From JAAYQA01 sp964510345 (GTDB taxonomy: Bacteria > Bacillota > Clostridia > Tissierellales > Peptoniphilaceae), in NCBI GenBank assembly GCA_964510345.1, contig CAZEBB010000001.1, positions 75,907-139,906 on the forward strand: a stretch of 64,000 nt of DNA. The letters are read 5' to 3'. Shown here piece by piece: positions 14,996 through 23,499 of this stretch (positions are counted from its first letter, which is position 1; the number at the start of each line of letters is the position of its first letter). The position numbers and the translations under genes were made by a program. The notes under the pieces are model-generated. The model ran no database searches, was not told the DNA's origin, and saw nothing but the letters and a program-made list of their open reading frames with translations.

Positions 14996-17234
14996 GTTTC
15001 AGCTCCTTCAGAGGGTTAAATGCGATCAAAACTTTCCTGGATTTGCTTCCCTCATGTTGTCCTACGATGCCCAGATTCTCCATATCATCGATCAAGCGCC
15101 CCGCACGTGCGTAACCGATGCGAAGTTTCCTTTGTAGTAGAGAGACGGCTGCTTGTCCCTCTTGTATCACGATATCGATCGCTTCAATTAACAGCGGATC
15201 TTGGTCATCGAGTTCTTTGGCATCAGGCGACGCATGATCTTCGATCATCTCGATCACTTCGGCATCGTAAAGAGGCGCTGCATCTTTAACTCGAAGGCTT
15301 TCAACAACGCGCTCCACTTCGCTTTCTGTGACGAATGCGCCTTGGATGCGCAACGGTTTGCTAAATCCGGCCGGGTTAAACAGCATATCCCCTTTTCCCA
15401 ACAGTTTTTCTGCACCCGACATGTCAAGGATCGTACGAGAGTCGATCGACGAACTGACTTGGAAACTGATTCGAGATGGGATATTCGCCTTGATCGTTCC
15501 CGTGATCACATCGACAGAAGGCCGTTGTGTCGCGACGATCAGATGGATTCCGCAAGCTCTCGCCATTTGCGCCAGTCGTGCAATATAATTTTCTACGTCT
15601 CCGGCGGCCACCATCATTAAATCCGCTAATTCGTCGATGATAATTACGATGTACGGCAACTTTTCCATATCGGTGTCCACAGACATCTTCTGTGCATAGG
15701 AGGTGATATCTCTGACGCGATGTTTCGAAAAGAGCTGATAGCGCCTTTCCATCTCTTCGACCGCCCAGAACATCGCCGCACTTGCCTTCTTCGGCTGCGT
15801 TACGACCGGGAGAATCAAATGTGGAATGCCGTTATAGACACTGAGCTCTACCACCTTCGGATCGATTAATAGCAGTTTCACCTCGTCCGGTCTTGCGTGA
15901 TAAAGAATGCTCATGATCATCGTGTTAATACATACGCTCTTGCCGGACCCTGTCGCGCCGGCAATCAGTAGGTGCGGCATTTTCTCGATGGCGGAGACGA
16001 TCGGTTTCCCCGTAATCGTCTTACCGAGTGCAAAAGGCAATTTTGATTGACTGTTTTTAAACTCCGGAGAATCGATGATCTCACGCAGTGAGACCGTGTC
16101 TTTTGTCTCATTTGGCACTTCGAGTCCAACCGCAGCCTTACCCGGCAGAGGAGCCACGATCCGTACGTCCTGTGCGGCAAGATTGAGCGCGAGATCGTCT
16201 GCTAAGCTTACGATTCGGCTTACTTTCACCCCTGGAGCCGGTTCCATTTCAAAACAGGTGACGGTCGGTCCGCGATTTACCTGCGTAACTTTTGCATCGA
16301 TTCCAAAATTTGCCAGCGTTTGTTCGATTTTTTCCGCTTTACGAAGGATCATCTTCTTCTCTGCAGGAGAAGATGCGCTGCTGTGAGATTCTAATAGGTC
16401 AATCGATGGGAATTCATACGTGGAGATCTCTTGATGTTTTGCTCCGAGTTCTTTAATTTCCATCTGTTTGGGCTTTTCCGTATCACCTTTTAGAACAGAA
16501 AAGGTAGGATACGAAGCGACCTCTGCATCCTCTTGTTCCATATAGTCCACAAATGCCAGGGTGCCTTGTGGCTCATTCTCTTCCAATGGCTTTCTGCGTT
16601 CGCGTTTTGGTCCCTCCGGCACCGATCGAACCGGTTTTTCTTGTTGTCTTTCCCGGACCATTTTCTGTATCTGTACATAGGCGCGTTGTAGTGCGTGATA
16701 TACCGTTCTCCCGACATCCTTTACGGATAGATTCAGCCATAGCAATAACATCACCATAAAATACAGGAGAAGGAGTATCGTACTTCCGACACGTCCCAAT
16801 AATCGCCATAAAAGCCATCCCATGGCAGCCCCGGTAACTCCGGTTCCCATCGGATAGACGGCCAGCATCTTCGCTTGCTCGATACGTTCTCCATATGCGG
16901 TCAATCCGGGAGTATAGACGGAATGTACGGCCATCACCAGGAGAATCAGCCCTCCAATTTGCAGCAGAACCGTGCGGACCCTGCCCTGAAATCGATTTAT
17001 GATGACGGCTCCCAAAAGTGCGATCACATAGAGTGGGATCAAATAAGAAAAGACGCCAAATAAGTAGAAGTATGCGGAGCGTACGACCCTTCCGATCGCT
17101 CCGGTTTGTTCGCTGAGTATAAACAGATAGGATACGGCGATCAGTAGTATCGCAGCGATGCTCAAATTGCGAGCCGTAAAATGATTTGACGCATCCTTCG
17201 TGTTCTTCTTTACCATCGGTTTTTTTGTCGCCAT
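14979..17234 (-). CDS. ftsK: DNA translocase FtsK/SpoIIIE
   Basis: This septum-located ATPase pumps chromosomal DNA during division. The 751-residue protein (from the ATG at 17234, which has GGAGG upstream) has about four membrane spans within residues 20-170, a charged linker, and the RecA-like motor with Walker A GATGSGKSV near residue 428 and Walker B IVIIIDELADLMM. The C-terminal winged-helix gamma domain (about 690-745, with LLQRKLRIGYARAGRLID) recognises the orienting DNA sequence. An FtsK versus SpoIIIE name cannot be decided by sequence alone; no sporulation genes occur in the window. A terminator ends dut just upstream, so ftsK may use the weak TATACT promoter in between. Confidence 0.95.
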   Translation of the reverse strand: MATKKPMVKKNTKDASNHFTARNLSIAAILLIAVSYLFILSEQTGAIGRVVRSAYFYLFGVFSYLIPLYVIALLGAVIINRFQGRVRTVLLQIGGLILLVMAVHSVYTPGLTAYGERIEQAKMLAVYPMGTGVTGAAMGWLLWRLLGRVGSTILLLLYFMVMLLLWLNLSVKDVGRTVYHALQRAYVQIQKMVRERQQEKPVRSVPEGPKRERRKPLEENEPQGTLAFVDYMEQEDAEVASYPTFSVLKGDTEKPKQMEIKELGAKHQEISTYEFPSIDLLESHSSASSPAEKKMILRKAEKIEQTLANFGIDAKVTQVNRGPTVTCFEMEPAPGVKVSRIVSLADDLALNLAAQDVRIVAPLPGKAAVGLEVPNETKDTVSLREIIDSPEFKNSQSKLPFALGKTITGKPIVSAIEKMPHLLIAGATGSGKSVCINTMIMSILYHARPDEVKLLLIDPKVVELSVYNGIPHLILPVVTQPKKASAAMFWAVEEMERRYQLFSKHRVRDITSYAQKMSVDTDMEKLPYIVIIIDELADLMMVAAGDVENYIARLAQMARACGIHLIVATQRPSVDVITGTIKANIPSRISFQVSSSIDSRTILDMSGAEKLLGKGDMLFNPAGFSKPLRIQGAFVTESEVERVVESLRVKDAAPLYDAEVIEMIEDHASPDAKELDDQDPLLIEAIDIVIQEGQAAVSLLQRKLRIGYARAGRLIDDMENLGIVGQHEGSKSRKVLIAFNPLKELKHESGQ

Positions 17235-17258
17235 AGTATTCCTCCACCCATAGTATAT

Positions 17259-17294
17259 CAAAAAAGAAAGGACATTCTAGTAGCCAGAATGTCC
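17259..17294 (-). terminator. Terminator of dut
   Basis: On the minus strand GGACATTCT and AGAATGTCC form a perfect 9-bp stem with a seven-base loop, followed by TTTCTTTTTT. It overlaps the last codons of dut. Confidence 0.85.
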
Positions 17295-17711
17295 GAATCC
17301 TCCATCAGCGCGTTCGGTACCATCCAATACGCTGACAGACTCAATCTTTGCTTTTTCAACTTTTGACAAAACGAGTTGAGCGATGCGGTCGCCGTCGTGA
17401 ATCGTGTAGCTCTCTTTAGAGAGGTTTACGAGGATGACGCCGATCTCGCCCCTGTAGTCACTGTCGATCGTTCCGATACCGTTCGCCGTCGTGATCCCAT
17501 GACGGTACGCCATGCCGGAGCGAGCTCTGACTTGTAATTCATACCCCTCCGGGATTTGAACGTAAAGTCCGGTGGGCACGATCGCGCGATCGAGCGGCTC
17601 CAGTACGAGCGGCTCCGCAAGAAAAGCCTGAACGTCCATCCCCGCCGCCTGTTGTGTTTGATACGCAGGCAACGGGTGGTGGCTTTCCGTCCGAAACAAT
17701 AGAGTTGTCAT
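17277..17711 (-). CDS. dut: dUTP diphosphatase
   Basis: dUTPase hydrolyses dUTP to dUMP and pyrophosphate, keeping uracil out of DNA and feeding dTMP synthesis. The 144-residue protein is the trimeric type. Its five motifs are visible: AGMDVQAF, RARSGMAYRHG, NGIGTIDSDYRGEI, GDRIAQLVL and the C-terminal arm ERADGGFGHSGY, where H replaces the more usual S/R. It starts 7 bases after the end of pnp with AGAGGATC as ribosome site and is closed by a terminator. Confidence 0.95.
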   Translation of the reverse strand: MTTLLFRTESHHPLPAYQTQQAAGMDVQAFLAEPLVLEPLDRAIVPTGLYVQIPEGYELQVRARSGMAYRHGITTANGIGTIDSDYRGEIGVILVNLSKESYTIHDGDRIAQLVLSKVEKAKIESVSVLDGTERADGGFGHSGY

Positions 17712-17717
17712 GATCCT

Positions 17718-19901
17718 CTAGCGATCTCTATGAGGTCCTGAGTGTCCGCCTCTGCGGTCTCTGTCGGGACGCGGTCCTCGTGGACGAGGTTTGCGTTCCG
17801 TATCCTCAGAATCCGATCCGCCCTCTCTGGGCAGCAATGCTTTTCGATCCAGATTGATGCGACCTTGTTTGTCGATCTCAGCAACCTTAACGAGCATTTC
17901 ATCGCCGACTTTCAACACATCTTCCACTTTCTCCACGCGTTCGTGAGAGATCTTGGAGATATGAAGAAGGCCTTCTTTGCCCGGAAGAACTTCCATAAAT
18001 GCACCGAAATTCATGAGTCTCGTCACCTTACCGGTATATACCTGACCGACTTCCACTTCGCGGACAATATCTTCAATCATTGAAATCGCCTTTTCACCGC
18101 TGGGTCCGTCTGTCCCGGTGACGACAATCGTACCGTCATCGGCCGTGTCGATCTTCACACCGGTTTCAGCGATAATTCCGTTGATGACTTTTCCGCCCGG
18201 TCCAATGACCTCGCGAACCTTGTCTGGGTTGATCTTAATCGTAAAGATGCGCGGCGCATAGTCGGACATTTTCTCTCTCGGCTGACCGATGGTTTCTTCC
18301 ATATGATCCAAAATGCGAAGTCTTGCGCTTTTCGCCTTGTCTAAGGCTTCGGTAAGGATCGCTTCGTCGATTCCCTTGATCTTGATATCCATCTGCATGG
18401 CGGTGATTCCCTCGCGGGTACCGGCCACCTTAAAGTCCATATCGCCTAAGTGATCTTCCAAGCCTTGGATATCCGTCAAAATTGAAACATGAGTATCGTC
18501 TTTAATTAAGCCCATTGCGATTCCGGCAACCGGAGCTTTGATCGGCACTCCCGCATCCATCAATGCCAAGCTTGAACCGCAGATGCTGGCTTGCGAGCTG
18601 GATCCGTTGGAGCTTAAAACCTCCGATACGACGCGCATAGTGTAGGGAAACTCCGATTGCGGCGGAAGAACTGGAATCAATGCTTTTTCTGCCAATGCAC
18701 CATGCCCGATCTCGCGACGGCCCGGTCCACGCATGGGGCGGGTATCACCTACGCTGTATGGCGGGAAGTTGTAGTGGTGCATGTAACGCTTATCATCCTG
18801 CTCCATAACGCCGTCCAATGACTGCGCATCTCCCGGAGCTCCAAGAGTTGCCACGGACAAAACCTGGGTCTGGCCTCTTTTGAAAAGTCCTGAACCGTGT
18901 GTTCTCGGCAGGAATCCGACCTCAGAGGACAACGGGCGAATCTCGTCCATTTCACGATTATCCGGTCGTACGCGATCGACCAAGATGAGGCGTCGCACTT
19001 CTTCTTTTTCGATATTGCCTAATACTTCTTTTACGTAATTCAGCGAGTCGGCATACGTTTCTGCAAAATAGTCGAGGGTATCCGTCATTACGGCATCCAT
19101 TTGATCAATGCGCGCCATCTTATCGACATTGCGGATCGCCGCATGCATTTTTTCTTCCGCAAAATCGCGAACTGCGCGATCGATATCCTCAGGAATTGCG
19201 CGAACCACCACTTCCATTTTCGGTTTGCCGGCTTCTTCTCTAATTTGCGAGATAAAGGCACACAGTTTCTTGATCTCTTCGTGTGCAAGTAGAATTGCTT
19301 TGAGCATTTGATCTTCGGTAAGTTCATCCGATGCGGATTCTACCATCATGATCGCTTCTGCAGAACCGGCGACTGTCAGATTCAGTTTGGAAATCTCTCT
19401 TTGTTTTTGGTCGGGGTATAAGACAAATTCATCGTCGATATATCCAACCGATACAGCAGCAATGGGGCCATCAAACGGAATGTCGGAAAGTGTCAATGCA
19501 ATCGATGCACCGGTAATCGCCAAGATATCCGGAGCGTGGTCTTGGTCCACGGAAAACGCGGTCGCTACGATTTGAACATCGTTACGAAACCCTTCCGGGA
19601 AAAGCGGGCGCAGGGGTCTGTCGATTAATCGAGAGGATAAAACGGCTTTTTCCGTCGGTTTCCCTTCTCGTTTCACAAAACCTCCCGGAATTTTTCCAAC
19701 CGAGTATTGTTTTTCTTCAAAGTCACAGCTCAACGGAAAAAAGTCGATGCCTTCCCTTGGTTTTTTGGACGCGGTTGCCGTTGCCAAAACGATGGTGTCA
19801 CCACATTGAATGAGTGCTTCACCATTGGCTTGTTCTGCAACTTTGCCGATTTTGACGGTCAACTCTTGCCCGCAAAAATCATGTTTGTAAACTCTTTCCA
19901 T
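17718..19901 (-). CDS. pnp: Polyribonucleotide nucleotidyltransferase (PNPase)
   Basis: PNPase degrades RNA 3' to 5' by phosphorolysis. The 727-residue protein has two RNase PH domains (about 1-215 and 310-545) linked by a helical domain, then KH (about 555-615, with IGPGGKVINGI) and S1 (about 620-690, VYTGKVTRLMNFGAFMEVL). The C-terminal tail (about 695-727) is rich in Arg, Pro, Gly and Asp. The ribosome site AGGAGG precedes the ATG. It lies downstream of rpsO and a terminator hairpin, the conserved rpsO-pnp pair in which pnp is reached by partial read-through. Confidence 0.97.
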   Translation of the reverse strand: MERVYKHDFCGQELTVKIGKVAEQANGEALIQCGDTIVLATATASKKPREGIDFFPLSCDFEEKQYSVGKIPGGFVKREGKPTEKAVLSSRLIDRPLRPLFPEGFRNDVQIVATAFSVDQDHAPDILAITGASIALTLSDIPFDGPIAAVSVGYIDDEFVLYPDQKQREISKLNLTVAGSAEAIMMVESASDELTEDQMLKAILLAHEEIKKLCAFISQIREEAGKPKMEVVVRAIPEDIDRAVRDFAEEKMHAAIRNVDKMARIDQMDAVMTDTLDYFAETYADSLNYVKEVLGNIEKEEVRRLILVDRVRPDNREMDEIRPLSSEVGFLPRTHGSGLFKRGQTQVLSVATLGAPGDAQSLDGVMEQDDKRYMHHYNFPPYSVGDTRPMRGPGRREIGHGALAEKALIPVLPPQSEFPYTMRVVSEVLSSNGSSSQASICGSSLALMDAGVPIKAPVAGIAMGLIKDDTHVSILTDIQGLEDHLGDMDFKVAGTREGITAMQMDIKIKGIDEAILTEALDKAKSARLRILDHMEETIGQPREKMSDYAPRIFTIKINPDKVREVIGPGGKVINGIIAETGVKIDTADDGTIVVTGTDGPSGEKAISMIEDIVREVEVGQVYTGKVTRLMNFGAFMEVLPGKEGLLHISKISHERVEKVEDVLKVGDEMLVKVAEIDKQGRINLDRKALLPREGGSDSEDTERKPRPRGPRPDRDRRGGHSGPHRDR

Positions 19902-19922
19902 AGATCCTCCTATATGAATGTT

Positions 19923-19947
19923 AAAAAAGAGCGGACAAGCCGCTCTC
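19923..19947 (-). terminator. rpsO terminator / rpsO-pnp attenuator
   Basis: AGAGCGG and CCGCTCT flank a five-base loop and are followed by TTTTTT on the minus strand. It starts at the rpsO stop codon and lies 21 bases upstream of the pnp start, so pnp depends on read-through. Confidence 0.85.
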
Positions 19948-20216
19948 TATCCCCGAATGCCTAACTTTGAAATCAGCGCACGGTACTTATCGATATCTTT
20001 CTTTTGAAGATAATTCATTAATCCTTTTCTTTTCCCGATTAACATAAACATGCCACGACGGGAATGGTGATCTTTTTTGTTGGATTGCAAGTGAGTCGTC
20101 AGCGCACGAATGCGGAATGTCATCAATGCGATTTGTACTTCGGGTGATCCGGTGTCGGTGTCGTTAATCCCGTACTCGGAAATGATCTCTTGTTTTTGTT
20201 CTTTGGTCATCATCAT
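19947..20216 (-). CDS. rpsO: 30S ribosomal protein S15
   Basis: S15 binds 16S rRNA helices 20-22 early in assembly. From the ATG at 20216 (with AGGAGG upstream) the protein has 89 residues, the family's normal length, and carries the DTGSPEVQIA and KKDHHSRRGM signatures. Three ATG codons stand in a row here (MMMTKEQ), so the exact first residue could shift by one or two. An in-frame extension upstream exists but has no ribosome site. Confidence 0.97.
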   Translation of the reverse strand: MMMTKEQKQEIISEYGINDTDTGSPEVQIALMTFRIRALTTHLQSNKKDHHSRRGMFMLIGKRKGLMNYLQKKDIDKYRALISKLGIRG

Positions 20217-20301
20217 AGCTAAAAAGCCTCCTGAATTATTTATTCGCCTATACCGCGCAGTCGTCGGAGAATCGTACAACGAAGCATAGGTAACAAAGTT
20301 T

Positions 20302-20330
20302 AGTATATCACATGTCTAGTCGCGTGTAAA
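20302..20330 (-). promoter_or_regulatory. rpsO promoter
   Basis: TTTACA (20330-20325), 17-bp spacer, TATACT (20307-20302). It leaves an approximately 80-base leader before rpsO, which may hold an S15 autoregulatory structure (not resolved). Confidence 0.85.
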
Positions 20331-21290
20331 TTATGAAAACCGCTTATTCTCGTTTTCTCTGGCCAATTTTTGTTCCACGATGAGACGTCTTGCCGTCTGT
20401 TCGTCGATTTTCATTTGATCGATTAACGCCTGTACCGTCTTGAATCGCAAATCAGGTCGTAAAAACTTGACGAACGACAATTGGATCTCCGTATCGTACA
20501 AATCACCGGAAAAGTCGAGGACATGGGTCTCAATCTTGCGCTCCGCACCTTCAAACGTCGGATTATTGCCGATATTGGTCAGTGCCGGATACGTCTGATC
20601 GCCGATATGCGCATAGGTAAAATATACACCGTCGACCGGTAAGCAATACGGGAAATTGAGTTTCAAATTGGCAGTGGGAAATCCCAAGTGCCTCCCTCTG
20701 CGCATACCGGGACCGACCACACCACGAATTCGGTAATAATCGCCAAGGAGTTGACGCGCCTCTTCGATCTCCCCTCGCAATACAGTTTCTCGAATGAGTG
20801 TGCTGTTGATCATCGTCCCGTTATGTCGAACTTCGGGGGCAATGTAGAGATCAAAGCGGCGAGATTCGCTTAACTCTTGAAGTGTCTCTGTCGATCCGGA
20901 CGCTTTATAGCCAAAACGATAGTTCGGTCCGGTGACAAGTCCGCTTGCATTGCACCGGCTGATCAGGATTTGATCCACGAACTGGACCGGCGATAATTTC
21001 ATCACCGATTCATCAAATGAGAGCAGAAATGCCTGTTCGATTCCGTATTTTTTAGCAACCTCCAACTTGTCCTGTAAAGATTGCAGTTGATAATAGCGAT
21101 CGTGGAGGATCGCCTCGCGTGTATGGGTTTTAAAGAGGAGGACTGACGGTCGACTTCCTGTTTTCTTGCCCATCGTTTGGCAGATACGAAACAGAGTCTG
21201 GTGTCCGCGATGCATCCCGTCAAAATTGCCGAGTGCGATCACGGATGTCTCGCGGATCGGAGTATAGTTATCGATATCAATGACTCTCAT
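20331..21290 (-). CDS. ribF: Bifunctional riboflavin kinase / FAD synthetase
   Basis: RibF phosphorylates riboflavin to FMN and adenylates FMN to FAD. The 319-residue protein has the N-terminal nucleotidyltransferase domain (about 1-165; GNFDGMHRGHQTLF, where H at the HxGH-like site is present) and the C-terminal flavokinase domain (about 185-305; GRRHLGFPTANLK, and NIGNNPTFEG). Length is typical. It ends the rimP-nusA-infB operon, following truB by seven bases. Confidence 0.95.
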   Translation of the reverse strand: MRVIDIDNYTPIRETSVIALGNFDGMHRGHQTLFRICQTMGKKTGSRPSVLLFKTHTREAILHDRYYQLQSLQDKLEVAKKYGIEQAFLLSFDESVMKLSPVQFVDQILISRCNASGLVTGPNYRFGYKASGSTETLQELSESRRFDLYIAPEVRHNGTMINSTLIRETVLRGEIEEARQLLGDYYRIRGVVGPGMRRGRHLGFPTANLKLNFPYCLPVDGVYFTYAHIGDQTYPALTNIGNNPTFEGAERKIETHVLDFSGDLYDTEIQLSFVKFLRPDLRFKTVQALIDQMKIDEQTARRLIVEQKLARENENKRFS

Positions 21291-21297
21291 ATCAACC

Positions 21298-22161
21298 TCA
21301 AATCATGACTTTTTTTAATTTCATCTCATTGGACACAATCGATCCCGGCCCGAGAAAGCGATTCTGCGAATCATAAACTCTTAATAAATCGCAGTCCCCC
21401 GCTAGATAAGGGACTCTCTGACCGTGGCAGAGCTTTTTTGCCTCTGCATCGTCAACGACGATTTTTTCTACATGCAAAAGTACGATATCCATCGGAAGGA
21501 TCAATCGTTCGATTTCTGAACGATCCATCCCCTTGACAGTGTCTATCGACGTACATTGATCGATTGTGAATCCCCCGGCTTCGATTCTTCTCAGGCTAGT
21601 CAAATGCGCACATGTGCCTAAGTCTCGTCCGATATCATAGGCGAGGCTACGGATATAGGTTCCTTTGCTCGCATGAACGCGTAAGGTGAGTTCGGGAGGT
21701 GTAAAACTGAGCAGATCTAACGAGAAGATTTCGATCGGCACTGGCTCTCGTTCGATCTCGATCCCTTGTCGGGCCATTTCATACAGTTTCTTCCCATCTT
21801 TTTTCTTAGCGGAAAACATCGGAGGGATTTGCAGCTGCGGACCCATGCGTCGATCGAGGACTTCCTGCAATTGATCCAAAGTGACATCGTACGGTAATTG
21901 CATCGTAACGGTACCGTTTCGATCATACGTATCGGTTTCGATACCGAGCTTAAGCGTCGCCTCGTACTGCTTCTCACCAGCCAGCAGGTACTCGCTCATC
22001 CTCGTCGCTTGCCCGACGCAGATCGGCAACACGCCGGTTGCCATTGGATCCAACGTGCCCGTATGGCCGACTTGTCGAAGACCCAATGCGCGACGGATGA
22101 TATTGACGACGTCGTGACTCGTCATCCCTTCGGTTTTATCGATGAGTAAGAAACCTTTCAT
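21298..22161 (-). CDS. truB: tRNA pseudouridine(55) synthase TruB
   Basis: TruB makes pseudouridine 55 in the tRNA T-loop. From the ATG at 22161, whose ATGA overlaps the nrnA stop, the protein has 287 residues. It contains the catalytic aspartate motif GTLDPMATGVLPI near residue 36, the KGTYIRSLAYDIG segment and a C-terminal PUA-like part. An in-frame TTG four codons upstream is possible but less likely because the coupled ATG is better placed. Confidence 0.95.
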   Translation of the reverse strand: MKGFLLIDKTEGMTSHDVVNIIRRALGLRQVGHTGTLDPMATGVLPICVGQATRMSEYLLAGEKQYEATLKLGIETDTYDRNGTVTMQLPYDVTLDQLQEVLDRRMGPQLQIPPMFSAKKKDGKKLYEMARQGIEIEREPVPIEIFSLDLLSFTPPELTLRVHASKGTYIRSLAYDIGRDLGTCAHLTSLRRIEAGGFTIDQCTSIDTVKGMDRSEIERLILPMDIVLLHVEKIVVDDAEAKKLCHGQRVPYLAGDCDLLRVYDSQNRFLGPGSIVSNEMKLKKVMI

Positions 22162-23117
22162 CGCGCGTCCCAAAATGATTCGATCGTCTGTAAAACGAGC
22201 GTACGCGCTTCTTCTATGGGTGCGTTGACCGTTCCCCCGGCGGCGCGCAAGTGACCGCCACCACCGAGGGCGGCGGCAACTTTCGATACATCCAGTGTCC
22301 GCTTGGAGCGCAAGCTGATCTTTGTAGAACCGTTCTCGGCTTCTTTGATCATGACGCTCACTTCGACATCGGCGATATCACGAAGGAAGTTCATCGCGAT
22401 ATCCGTCGATTCAAAACCGGTGCCGAATTCTTTCATATCGGCGATTGTGCTGTATGAAATGACGATCGCATGATCACGGTAGAAAACGGCGCGATCGATC
22501 AAGCGACGAAAGAGCGAAAAACTACCATAAGGCATCATTTGAAAGAGCTGCTGATGTATCGTCATCCAATCGATCTCCATCTTCATCAGCTCCGCTGCCA
22601 CGTGGTGGCTATATGCGCTCGTTTGATTGTATAAAAAACGCCCACTGTCCGCGACGAGACCTGCGTACAGCCACTGTGCCGTCTCTTTCGGCATAGGCCG
22701 GCCCCATTCTTCGATGAGACGAAAGATCATCTCTGCCGTCGAACTCGCGGAAGGATCAATCCAATTGATATCGAGATATCCTTCATTTGATCGGTGATGA
22801 TCAATACAAACCGAATGTTTTGCCCGCTCTGGCGCATCGGACACTCCGCCGATACGCTCTCTTGTCGCCGTGTCGACGGCAATCAGTAAGTCGCATGGTT
22901 CCAGAGGTTCCGCCACTAACGTGTCGAGGAGAGGCATAAAGGATAAATCTTGTGGAAGATCGCCGGGGTGAATGGCAAGACAATCCTTCCCGATACTCTT
23001 CAAAAATTGCGTCAAACCTAACATGGACCCCAATGCATCCGCATCGGGGTTCATGTGTGAACACACATAGATTTTCTTACTCTGATCAATCTGATGGATA
23101 ATGGAATTATAGATCAT
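22158..23117 (-). CDS. nrnA: DHH/DHHA1 phosphoesterase NrnA (oligoribonuclease / pAp phosphatase)
   Basis: NrnA degrades nano-RNAs and 3'-phosphoadenosine 5'-phosphate, and in related proteins hydrolyses pApA from cyclic di-AMP breakdown. The 319-residue protein (from ATG 23117) has the DHH motifs NPDADALGS near 24, VDTAT, CIDHHRSNEG near 113 and a DHHA1 domain with GGGGHLRAAGG near 290. The chosen start lies inside the last codons of rbfA (11-base overlap). Position between rbfA and truB is the standard one in Bacillota. Confidence 0.94.
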   Translation of the reverse strand: MIYNSIIHQIDQSKKIYVCSHMNPDADALGSMLGLTQFLKSIGKDCLAIHPGDLPQDLSFMPLLDTLVAEPLEPCDLLIAVDTATRERIGGVSDAPERAKHSVCIDHHRSNEGYLDINWIDPSASSTAEMIFRLIEEWGRPMPKETAQWLYAGLVADSGRFLYNQTSAYSHHVAAELMKMEIDWMTIHQQLFQMMPYGSFSLFRRLIDRAVFYRDHAIVISYSTIADMKEFGTGFESTDIAMNFLRDIADVEVSVMIKEAENGSTKISLRSKRTLDVSKVAAALGGGGHLRAAGGTVNAPIEEARTLVLQTIESFWDAR

Positions 23118-23490
23118 CTTCGGTTCGGTTTTCACGGCGTTGATCCTCATCGCGTACGCGTACGATCAACTCATGCATCGCCGAAGCATCTTCGATCGAA
23201 GTGTCCAGCAAGAATTTCAGTTCCGGTGTATGACGAAGTTCTACTTCATTGCTGATCATGCGGCGAATGAATCCCTTGGCCTTTTCCAGCCCAATAAGTG
23301 TCGCCTGTTTCTCCTCTTCCGTTCCCATCACGGAAACATAGATATTGGCAAAACTCAGGTCATTCGTTACATGCACTTTCGTGATACTCGTCAGCGGGTG
23401 TATTCTTGGGTCTTTGATACCGTCCGATAACATTTGTGATATCGTACGCTGAATTTCATGACCGATGCGACCTAATCTCTTTTCGTTCAT
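23107..23490 (-). CDS. rbfA: 30S ribosome-binding factor A
   Basis: RbfA is a KH-type factor needed for late 16S rRNA processing and cold adaptation. The 127-residue protein shows RLGRIGHEIQRTIS, DPRIHPLTSITKVHVTNDL and the FIRRMISNEVELRHTPEL segment. TTAGGAGC precedes the ATG. It starts nine bases after infB. Confidence 0.95.
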   Translation of the reverse strand: MNEKRLGRIGHEIQRTISQMLSDGIKDPRIHPLTSITKVHVTNDLSFANIYVSVMGTEEEKQATLIGLEKAKGFIRRMISNEVELRHTPELKFLLDTSIEDASAMHELIVRVRDEDQRRENRTEDDL

Positions 23491-23499
23491 TGAATGCTC

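Noticed and set aside
17252..17280. Promoter for ftsK (TATACT with CTAGAA)
   Set aside because: The -35 matches poorly and overlaps the dut terminator stem; too weak to list as a feature.
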